This document shows, one piece after another, positions 54,184 through 61,538 of a stretch of DNA of 64,000 bases. How positions within the stretch are numbered: position 1 is the stretch's first letter; each line of letters opens with the position of its first letter. A program made the translations under genes and the position numbers. Source of the DNA: IDS-8 sp035304345 (GTDB lineage: Bacteria; Pseudomonadota; Gammaproteobacteria; Steroidobacterales; Woeseiaceae). The stretch spans positions 32,502 to 96,501 of the forward strand of contig DATGQE010000102.1 in assembly GCA_035304345.1 (NCBI GenBank), written 5' to 3'. The notes beneath the pieces were generated by a model that was not told where the DNA came from, made no database searches, and saw nothing but the letters and a program-made list of their open reading frames with translations.

Positions 54184-56433
54184 ATGACGAGCGCCGCGCA
54201 TCCCTTCGTGGTCGCCGACGCGCGCCGGCGGCTGCGTTCCGCGAAAGACGCGGCGGCGCGCGTGGTCGTCACCGCCGGGGGAGTGGCGGTCATCGGGGCG
54301 ATCACGCTCATCTTCGTGTATCTCCTCTCCGTCGTCCTGCCGTTGTTCTCGCCGGCGTCCATGCGCGCGGGGCAGGCGTTCCCGCTGCCCGGGCCGGCGG
54401 GCGAGACGCTCCACCTCGCGGTGGAGGAGCGTGCCGCGGTAGCGGCGCGCTACACCGCCTCCGCGGTGATCTTCTTCGACACCGCGGACGGTACCGTCAT
54501 CGAACGGCGCGAGCTGCCCGGCGGCGCGACGGCGACGGCGGCCGGCATTTCCGACCTGGCCGGCGGCGGCGTGGTCCTCGGGCTGGACGACGGGCGCATC
54601 CTCCCGGTGACGGCCGAGTACCGCGTGCGCTACGGCGACGGCGGGCGCCGGATCGAGCCGGACCTCGCTTATCCGCTCGGTGAGGACCCGGTCGTCGTAG
54701 ATCCGCGCGGTCGCGCCGTGTCCGCGGTGGCGGGCAGGTTCGATCGCAACGGCGCACGCTTCGTCAGCGTGCTCGAGGACGGCGGCGTCGTGCTCACCCA
54801 CGTCGAGCTCCGGACCTCGTTTTTGACCGGCGAGACCGAGATCGCCGGCACCGGCAGCCGCGAGCTCGCGGTGCGCATCGGCAGCGACGAGCTCCCCGTG
54901 CACGTCCTGCTCGACCCGACGCAGCAATGGATCTGCCTCGCGGCGGAGAGCGGCGAGGCGGCGGTGCTCAGGCGCCGCGGGAACGACTACGTCGTCAACG
55001 AGCGCCTGCGCCTCGCCGATCCAGGCGAACGCCTGACGTCGCTCGCGTTCCTCACCGGCGGCATTTCGCTCCTGGTCGGCACGGATCGCGGGCGAATCCT
55101 CCAGTGGTTCCCGGTCCGCAACGCCGCCAACGAGTATCGCCTGCAGCACGTGCGCACGTTCAGCGGCAGCGACAGCCCGGTAACGGCCATCGCCGCGGAG
55201 CATCGCCGCAAGGGTTTTGCCGCCGCGCACGCGGACGGCACGGTCGGGCTGCACCACACGACCTCCGGGCGCTCGCTGGCACAGCGCCGCGACGGCGCGG
55301 AGCCGCTCACCGCGCTCGCGTTCGGGCCGCGCGCGGACCGACTGCTCGGGGCGGGCGACGGACGCCTGCTGCAATGGGAAGTCGACAACCCGCATCCCGA
55401 GGTCTCGTGGACGGCGCTCTGGGGCCGCGTCTGGTACGAGAGCTACCCGGAGCCGGCGCACGTGTGGCAGTCGTCCTCGGCGAGCAACGAGTTCGAGCCG
55501 AAGTTCAGCCTGCTGCCGCTGTCGTTCGGCACCCTGAAAGCCGCCTTCTACGCCATGCTGGTCGCGATGCCGCTCGCGATCCTCGGCGCGATCTTCACGG
55601 CCTACTTCATGCGGCCGGCCATGCAGCGCCTGGTGAAGCCGGCGGTCGAGGTCATGGAGGCACTGCCCACCGTCATCCTGGGCTTCCTGGCGGGGTTGTG
55701 GCTCGCCCCGCTCCTGGAGGCGAACCTCGCGGCGCTGCTTTTGCTCGTCGTCTTCATCCCGCTCGGCATCCTGCTGACCGGCTGGTCGTGGGAGCGGCTG
55801 CCCGCCGGCGTACGGGGCGCGGTGCCGGCCGGTGTCGAGCCGGCGCTGCTCGTGCTTCCCGTGCTCGCGCTCGGCTGGCTCGCGTTCGCGCTCGGCCGGC
55901 CGGTAGAGGCCGCGTTCTTCGGCGGCCACCTGCCGCAGTGGCTGTCCGGCGTGCTCGGGATCGAGTTCAGCCAGCGCAACTCGCTCGTGGTGGGCATCGC
56001 CATGGGGTTCGCCGTGATCCCGGTGATCTTCTCCATCGCCGAGGACGCGGTGTTCGGCGTGCCGAAGCACCTCTCCGACGGCTCGCTCGCGCTCGGCGCG
56101 ACGCCCTGGCAGACGCTGGTCCGCGTCGTGCTCCCGACCGCGAGCCCCGGCATTTTCTCCGCGGTCATGATCGGGTTCGGCCGGGCGGTCGGCGAGACCA
56201 TGATCGTGCTCATGGCGACCGGCAATACGCCCGTCATGAGCTGGAACATCTTCGAGGGCATGCGCACGCTGTCGGCGAACATCGCCGTCGAGATGCCGGA
56301 GTCCGAAGTGGGCAGCACGCATTACCGCGTCCTGTTCCTGACGGCCATGGTCCTGTTCCTGTTCACGTTCCTGTTCAACACGGCGGCCGAGATCGTCCGG
56401 CAGAGGCTCCGCCGCCGCTACAGCGCGATGTGA
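54184..56433 (+). CDS. pstC: phosphate ABC transporter permease PstC (enlarged)
   Basis: PstC forms half of the phosphate channel. Here it has 749 residues, against about 320 in E. coli. TM1 is at about 28-55. A periplasmic insert of roughly 400 residues (60-470) is made of repeated propeller-like strands (AAVLRRRGNDYVVNERLRL, HADGTVGLHHTTSG, GDGRLLQWEVDNP). The usual permease core follows with EALPTVILGFLAGLWL and the EAA loop LALGATPWQTLVRVVLPTAS (635-654). Similar enlarged PstC proteins occur in Pseudomonas and relatives. It overlaps pstA by one base. Confidence 0.93.
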   Translation: MTSAAHPFVVADARRRLRSAKDAAARVVVTAGGVAVIGAITLIFVYLLSVVLPLFSPASMRAGQAFPLPGPAGETLHLAVEERAAVAARYTASAVIFFDTADGTVIERRELPGGATATAAGISDLAGGGVVLGLDDGRILPVTAEYRVRYGDGGRRIEPDLAYPLGEDPVVVDPRGRAVSAVAGRFDRNGARFVSVLEDGGVVLTHVELRTSFLTGETEIAGTGSRELAVRIGSDELPVHVLLDPTQQWICLAAESGEAAVLRRRGNDYVVNERLRLADPGERLTSLAFLTGGISLLVGTDRGRILQWFPVRNAANEYRLQHVRTFSGSDSPVTAIAAEHRRKGFAAAHADGTVGLHHTTSGRSLAQRRDGAEPLTALAFGPRADRLLGAGDGRLLQWEVDNPHPEVSWTALWGRVWYESYPEPAHVWQSSSASNEFEPKFSLLPLSFGTLKAAFYAMLVAMPLAILGAIFTAYFMRPAMQRLVKPAVEVMEALPTVILGFLAGLWLAPLLEANLAALLLLVVFIPLGILLTGWSWERLPAGVRGAVPAGVEPALLVLPVLALGWLAFALGRPVEAAFFGGHLPQWLSGVLGIEFSQRNSLVVGIAMGFAVIPVIFSIAEDAVFGVPKHLSDGSLALGATPWQTLVRVVLPTASPGIFSAVMIGFGRAVGETMIVLMATGNTPVMSWNIFEGMRTLSANIAVEMPESEVGSTHYRVLFLTAMVLFLFTFLFNTAAEIVRQRLRRRYSAM

Positions 56434-58097
56434 TGGCGAAGGCAGGCTCGAGCTGGTGGCAAAGCGGCAGCCCGTGGATCTGGCTGACGGCGGGCGCGGT
56501 GACCCTGAGCATGCTGGCCGTGTTCGGGCTGGTGGTGCTCATCGCGGTTCGCGGTCTCGCCCATTTCTGGCCGGCCGACGTGTTCGCGTTCCGCTACGCG
56601 GAGGCGGAGGGCCGGGTCGACACGGTGATCGCCTCCGTGCGCGGCACCGAGACCGTGACGGCGGCGCGCCTGCGCGAGGCCGGTCTCGAAATCGCCGCCG
56701 ACCTCGAGTCGGTCGACCGCCACCTCGTGAAAACGGGCAACCGCGACCGGCTCGGCCACGACTTCCGTTTCCTGCTGGAGCCTCGCATCGTCGAGCGCGA
56801 GCAGCCCGCCGACGTCGTGGTCGTCGAGCGCACCGAGTGGGGCGACCAGCTCGGGTTCCTGCGGGAAGTGAAGGAATCCGGTGCCACCGTCGCGACGGGC
56901 GACGAGGCGTGGCCGGCGCTGCTCGCGCGCATCGAGCGCGTCGCCGACCTGAGGTCGCACATCCGCGAGCTGGAGCGCGGCCGCGTCGCCGCGATCAACT
57001 ACGCGCTGGAGCAGCTTCGGCTCGAACAGCGCCGCTACGATCTCGACGGTGAGCTCACGGACGCGCGGCGCGCGGATATCGAGCGCCGGCGCACCGCGCT
57101 GGAAGCCGATTACGCCGGCGTCCAGGCCGCGCTGGAGGCGCTCTACTCGGACATCGGGCGCGACAGCTACGTCGTCGAGATCCAGGACGGGAGCACCGTC
57201 GAGCTGCCCCTGGCGACTGTCGTGCGCGCCCACCGGCCGAACCTGATGGGGCCGATCGACAAGCTGGCCTTCTGGTTCGCCAGGCTGTGGGAGTTCGTCT
57301 CGGACGAGCCGCGGGAGGCGAACACGGAGGGGGGCGTGTTCCCCGCGATCTTCGGGACGGTCGTCATGGTGCTGCTCATGTCGGTGTTCGTCACGCCCTT
57401 CGGCGTCATCGCGGCCGTGTACCTGCGCGAGTACGCGAAGCAGGGGCTGCTCACCCGCACGATCCGCATCGCCGTCAACAACCTCGCCGGCGTGCCGTCG
57501 ATCGTGTACGGCGTATTCGGTCTCGGGTTCTTCGTCTACTTCCTCGGCGGCAGCCTCGATGCCCTCTTCTACCCGGAAGCCGCGCCCTCCCCCGTGTTCG
57601 GGACGCCGGGGCTCCTGTGGTCGTCGCTGACGCTCGCGCTGCTCACGCTGCCGGTCGTGATCGTCGCCACCGAGGAAGGGCTCGCGCGCATCCCGCGCTC
57701 CATCCTGGAAGGCTCCTATGCGCTCGGCGCGACGCGCGCCGAGACGCTCTGGCGCACGGTCCTGCCGATGGCGAGCCCGGCGATGATGACCGGGCTGATC
57801 CTCGCCGTCGCGCGGGCGGCCGGCGAAGTGGCGCCGCTCATGCTGGTCGGCGTGGTCAAGCTCGCGCCGTCGCTGCCCATCGACGGCAATCCGCCGTTCC
57901 TGCATCTCGACCGCAAGTTCATGCATCTCGGCTTTCACATCTACGACGTGGGCTTCCAGAGCCCCAACGTCGAAGCCGCGCGCCCGCTGGTCTACGCGAC
58001 CGCGCTGTTGCTCGTGCTCACCATCCTCGTCCTGAACCTGGCGGCAGTGCACATCCGCAAGCGCCTGCGGGAGAAATACCGGGCACTGGAAGGCTGA
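56433..58097 (+). CDS. pstA: phosphate ABC transporter permease PstA (enlarged)
   Basis: PstA is the second channel subunit. Here it has 554 residues, against about 300 in E. coli. TM1 is at about 18-40. A periplasmic insert (45-285) includes a charged coiled coil at about 162-238 (HIRELERGRVAAINYALEQL, then RADIERRRTALEADYAGVQA). The permease core has NNLAGVPSIVYGVFGLGFFV and the EAA loop ALGATRAETLWRTVLPMASP (from 430). The insert would stand beside the PstC propeller, and the two may form one periplasmic structure. Confidence 0.94.
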   Translation: MAKAGSSWWQSGSPWIWLTAGAVTLSMLAVFGLVVLIAVRGLAHFWPADVFAFRYAEAEGRVDTVIASVRGTETVTAARLREAGLEIAADLESVDRHLVKTGNRDRLGHDFRFLLEPRIVEREQPADVVVVERTEWGDQLGFLREVKESGATVATGDEAWPALLARIERVADLRSHIRELERGRVAAINYALEQLRLEQRRYDLDGELTDARRADIERRRTALEADYAGVQAALEALYSDIGRDSYVVEIQDGSTVELPLATVVRAHRPNLMGPIDKLAFWFARLWEFVSDEPREANTEGGVFPAIFGTVVMVLLMSVFVTPFGVIAAVYLREYAKQGLLTRTIRIAVNNLAGVPSIVYGVFGLGFFVYFLGGSLDALFYPEAAPSPVFGTPGLLWSSLTLALLTLPVVIVATEEGLARIPRSILEGSYALGATRAETLWRTVLPMASPAMMTGLILAVARAAGEVAPLMLVGVVKLAPSLPIDGNPPFLHLDRKFMHLGFHIYDVGFQSPNVEAARPLVYATALLLVLTILVLNLAAVHIRKRLREKYRALEG

Positions 58098-58127
58098 GGC
58101 AGCCCGACCCCGACGGAAACCGGACCG

Positions 58128-58970
58128 ATGAACGACCTGAACGACACGACCCGCACGCACGCCGTCGATCTCACGCGGATCCGGCCGCGCGGTGCGCAGC
58201 GCCGGCTGGAGGACGAGGACATCGTCATGGAAGTCGAGAACCTGAGCCTCTGGTACGGGGAGAAGCGGGCGCTGCACGGCATCACGATGAAGCTGCCGCG
58301 ACACCGGGTCACGGCGTTCATCGGACCGTCCGGCTGCGGCAAATCCTCCCTGCTCCGCTGCCTCAACCGCATGAACGATCTGGTCGACGGCGCGCGCATC
58401 GAGGGCCGCATCCTGCTCGACGGCCATGACATCTACGCGCGCGACGTCGACGTGCCGAGGCTGCGGCAGACCGTCGGCATGGTGTTCCAGAAACCGAATC
58501 CCTTCCCAAAGACGATCTACGAGAACGTGGCGTACGGCCTGCGCCTCAAGGGCATCAGGAAACGGCGCGAGCTCGACGAGCGGGTCGAATGGGCGCTGCG
58601 GGCCGCCGCCCTGTGGGAGGAAGTACGCGACCGGCTGCAGGAGCCGGCCGGGAGCCTGTCCGGCGGCCAGCAGCAGCGGCTCGTCATCGCCCGCGCCATC
58701 GCCATCGAGCCGCAGGTGCTGCTGCTCGACGAGCCGGCATCGGCGCTCGACCCGATCTCGACGCTCAAGATCGAGGAGCTGATCTACAATCTGAAAGCGG
58801 ATTACAGCATCGTCATCGTGACGCACAACATGCAGCAGGCGGCGCGCGTGTCGGATTACACGGCGTTCATGTACATGGGCGACCTGGTCGAGTACGGCGA
58901 TACGGACACGATCTTCACCCGCCCGAGCCAGCGCCGGACGGAGGACTACATCACCGGGCGTTACGGCTGA
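58128..58970 (+). CDS. pstB: phosphate ABC transporter ATP-binding protein PstB
   Basis: The protein has 280 residues. Walker A GPSGCGKSS is at 66-74, followed by LLRCLNRMNDLV, a PstB hallmark. The Q-loop is MVFQKPNPFPKTIYENVAYG, the signature LSGGQQQRL begins at 177, and Walker B is LLLDEPASALDPIST (Asp201, Glu202). It ends QRRTEDYITGRYG, as PstB does. The first 30 residues are an extension of the kind seen in many PstB proteins. PhoU follows after 73 bases. Confidence 0.97.
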   Translation: MNDLNDTTRTHAVDLTRIRPRGAQRRLEDEDIVMEVENLSLWYGEKRALHGITMKLPRHRVTAFIGPSGCGKSSLLRCLNRMNDLVDGARIEGRILLDGHDIYARDVDVPRLRQTVGMVFQKPNPFPKTIYENVAYGLRLKGIRKRRELDERVEWALRAAALWEEVRDRLQEPAGSLSGGQQQRLVIARAIAIEPQVLLLDEPASALDPISTLKIEELIYNLKADYSIVIVTHNMQQAARVSDYTAFMYMGDLVEYGDTDTIFTRPSQRRTEDYITGRYG

Positions 58971-59043
58971 CGTCGCGTTCGGGTGCGTGCAGCGCGCACG
59001 ACCGGAACCGCGCCGTGACCGCAGACGACGACAGGACCGCGAC

Positions 59044-59760
59044 ATGGACAAGCTCAACCTCGACAGCCACATCTCCCAGCAGTTCAACGAGGAGCTCGAG
59101 GAGATCCGCAACCACGTGATGGCGATGGGCGGGCTCGTCGAGCAGCAGACGGCGGACGCGGTGAGAGCCGTCGTCGAAGGCGACAGCGCGCTGGGGCGGC
59201 GGGTCGCGGAGGACGACCACAAGGTGAACGAGCTCGAGCTCGTGATCGACGAGGAATGCAACCGCATCCTGGCGCGGCGGCAGCCCGCCGCGAGCGACCT
59301 GCGGCTCATCTTCGCCATCATCAAGACCATCACCGACCTCGAGCGCATCGGTGACGAAGCCGAGAAAATCGGCTGGCTGGCGACGCGGCTGGCCGAAGCC
59401 GAGCGGCCGGCGGGCGGCTACGGCCAGCTCGAGAACCTCGGCAATCGGGTGCGCGGCCAGCTCCGGACCGCGCTGGATGCCTTCGTGCGCATGGACCCCA
59501 CGGCCGCGGTCGAAGTGGCCCGCGAGGACAGCAAGGTGGACCGGGAGTACGAAGCGATCCTGCGCCAGGGCATCACCTTCATGATGGAGGATCCGCGCAC
59601 GATCCGCCGCATCCTCGACGTCATCTGGTGCGCACGCGCGCTCGAGCGCATCGGCGACCATTCGAAGAACATCTGCGAATACGTGGTGTATCTCGTCTCC
59701 GGAAAGGACGTGCGGCATGCGTCCACCGACGAGATCGAGCGCGAGCTCCGCTCCTCCTGA
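59044..59760 (+). CDS. phoU: phosphate signalling protein PhoU
   Basis: PhoU links the Pst transporter to PhoR and keeps the regulon off when phosphate is plentiful. The protein has 238 residues: two three-helix PhoU domains with the E/DxxxD metal motifs. The first (VIDEECNRILARRQPAASDL, then TITDLERIGDEAEKIGW) and second (RTIRRILDVIWCARALERIG, then DHSKNICEYVVYL) copies are both complete. It closes the pst operon. Confidence 0.96.
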   Translation: MDKLNLDSHISQQFNEELEEIRNHVMAMGGLVEQQTADAVRAVVEGDSALGRRVAEDDHKVNELELVIDEECNRILARRQPAASDLRLIFAIIKTITDLERIGDEAEKIGWLATRLAEAERPAGGYGQLENLGNRVRGQLRTALDAFVRMDPTAAVEVAREDSKVDREYEAILRQGITFMMEDPRTIRRILDVIWCARALERIGDHSKNICEYVVYLVSGKDVRHASTDEIERELRSS

Positions 59761-59798
59761 CCACCGGCACCTGCGGGCGCAACGCATCCGACATCTTT

Positions 59799-59816
59799 CC
59801 GTCACCGGACGGTAAC
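59799..59816 (+). promoter_or_regulatory. Pho box candidate before the beta-helix lipoprotein gene
   Basis: CCGTCAC-CGGA-CGGTAAC has two seven-base units four bases apart, matching CTGTCAC at six and five positions. It lies 53 bases before the gene start and 39 bases after the phoU stop. The -10 area (TTTTCC near 59827) is weak. Confidence 0.45.
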
Positions 59817-59868
59817 GGACCGGTGTTTTCCTTGGCGCTCGATCGAGAGCCTGCAATGGAGAACATCG

Positions 59869-61521
59869 ATGAATCGGAGCCCGTTTCCCGCTTCCCTCGC
59901 CGTCCTGGCGGTCGCCCTGGCCGGCTGCGGCAGCGGGGACATCAACATCTCGCCGTCCACCGAGGTCAACAATCCCGCCAATCCCAACCCGCCGGCCGGC
60001 GGGGGTGCCGACGAGCAGTGCGCGTTCTACGTCAACACGGCGGGGCAGACGATCCGGGGCACCGCCGACGGAGACAACTGCATCTACGCTCCCTCGTTCG
60101 TCGATGCGGGCAACAACCTCGACGTGGACCTGACCATCCCGGCGTTGCCGAACGGCGGCGCTCACATCTTCCAGGGCAGCCTGTTCGTCGGAGAGACCTA
60201 CCGTGACGACGCTGAAATGGCCGCCGCGGGCATCTTCGAAGGCGGCGACGGGCCGGTGCTCACGATCGAGGCCGGCGCCATCCTGGCGTTCCAGTCGAGC
60301 GCCGACTTCATCGTCATCAACCGCGGCTCGCAGATCTTCGCAGTCGGCGCCCCCGATGCGCCGATCGTGTTCACGTCCGTTTCCGACGTCAACGGCACGG
60401 TCGGACCGGAGGACGTGCAGCAGTGGGGCGGCATGGTCATCAACGGGTTCGGGATCACGAACCAGTGCAACTACACCGGGTCGGTCGCCGGCGGCGACCT
60501 GGCGACGTCCGAGTGCCACGTGGACTCCGAAGGCGCCGCGGGGCTGGACGAGTCGCAGTACGGCGGCGCCAACAACGACGACAGCTCCGGCCGCCTGGAG
60601 TACGTCATCGTCAAGCACACCGGGGCGACTGTCGGTAACGGCGACGAGCTGAACGGCATTACGTTCAACGCAGTCGGCCGCAACACGGTCGTCAGGAACC
60701 TGCAGGTCTATTCCACCTTCGACGACGGCATCGAGATGTTCGGCGGCGCCGTGAACATCGAGAATTTCGTCGCGCTGTACGTCCGCGACGACTCGATCGA
60801 CATCGACGAGGGCTGGTCGGGCACGATCACGAACGCCCTGGTCATCCAGTCGGAAACGGACGGCAACCACTGCATCGAGGCGGACGGCATCGCCGGCTTC
60901 GACGAGCTCGATGCGGCGGCGGTCGAGGCCGTGATCGCGCAGGGCATCAACAGCCGGCCGACGATCTCGAACCTGACCTGCATCATCTCGCCGAACGGCG
61001 CCGCGACAGCGACCCACGAGCAGGGCCGCGGCTGGCGCCTGCGCGAGGGCGTCTTCGCGACGATCACCGACTCCATGGTGATCGCCTCCTTCGGCGAGAA
61101 CAGCGGCGAGAACAACTACTGCCTGCGGCTGGACAACCGATCGCTGCAGGCGGCACAGGACGGCGATCTCACGATCGCCTCGACGATCTTCGCCTGCGAG
61201 GACCGCACCAACGGCGGCAGCCTGCCGAACGGCACTGCGGTCGAGCAATGGGCAATCGACGCCGGCAACCAGTTCGCCACGATCAGCGGCCGCACCGACC
61301 CGAGCGCGGCCAACGACACCGACCTGCAGCTCCTCGAGGGCGCGCCGCCGATCTACTCGATCGGGTTCTCGACGATGCTGGTCGACGGCGCCGCACCGAC
61401 CGCGAACGCGCCGGCGGGCACGTACCTCGGCGCGCTGTCGCCGGGCGAGACCGACTGGACGCAGCCGTGGGCGTATGGCCTGCACGAGGGCAATCGCGCC
61501 CAGCCGTTGTGGTTCGAATGA
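59869..61521 (+). CDS. beta-helix-like lipoprotein, partner of the adjacent TonB receptor
   Basis: The protein has 550 residues. The lipobox VALAGCGSG puts the lipidated Cys at 20, and an Asn/Pro-rich linker (about 25-48) follows. The rest is rich in short repeated strands: GPVLTIEAGAILAFQSSADF, LEYVIVKHTGATVGNGDEL and FDDGIEMFGGAVNIENFVAL. This is the pattern of right-handed parallel beta-helix surface proteins, with several paired cysteines. The TonB receptor gene starts 17 bases later or overlaps by ATGA. Similar pairs exist in other environmental Proteobacteria. Ligand or enzyme activity is unknown. Confidence 0.85.
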   Translation: MNRSPFPASLAVLAVALAGCGSGDINISPSTEVNNPANPNPPAGGGADEQCAFYVNTAGQTIRGTADGDNCIYAPSFVDAGNNLDVDLTIPALPNGGAHIFQGSLFVGETYRDDAEMAAAGIFEGGDGPVLTIEAGAILAFQSSADFIVINRGSQIFAVGAPDAPIVFTSVSDVNGTVGPEDVQQWGGMVINGFGITNQCNYTGSVAGGDLATSECHVDSEGAAGLDESQYGGANNDDSSGRLEYVIVKHTGATVGNGDELNGITFNAVGRNTVVRNLQVYSTFDDGIEMFGGAVNIENFVALYVRDDSIDIDEGWSGTITNALVIQSETDGNHCIEADGIAGFDELDAAAVEAVIAQGINSRPTISNLTCIISPNGAATATHEQGRGWRLREGVFATITDSMVIASFGENSGENNYCLRLDNRSLQAAQDGDLTIASTIFACEDRTNGGSLPNGTAVEQWAIDAGNQFATISGRTDPSAANDTDLQLLEGAPPIYSIGFSTMLVDGAAPTANAPAGTYLGALSPGETDWTQPWAYGLHEGNRAQPLWFE

Positions 61522-61538
61522 GCCGGGAGACCCGTCAC

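Noticed and set aside
56418..59348. A 976-codon open frame on the minus strand across pstA and pstB
   Set aside because: It mirrors real genes on the other strand. Its composition (long runs rich in Arg, His, Gln and Asp) is the usual antisense shadow in GC-rich DNA, and it has no domain pattern.
58951..61485. An 844-codon minus-strand frame opposite phoU and the lipoprotein gene
   Set aside because: Antisense shadow: phoU and the lipoprotein on the plus strand have intact motifs, lipobox and start signals.
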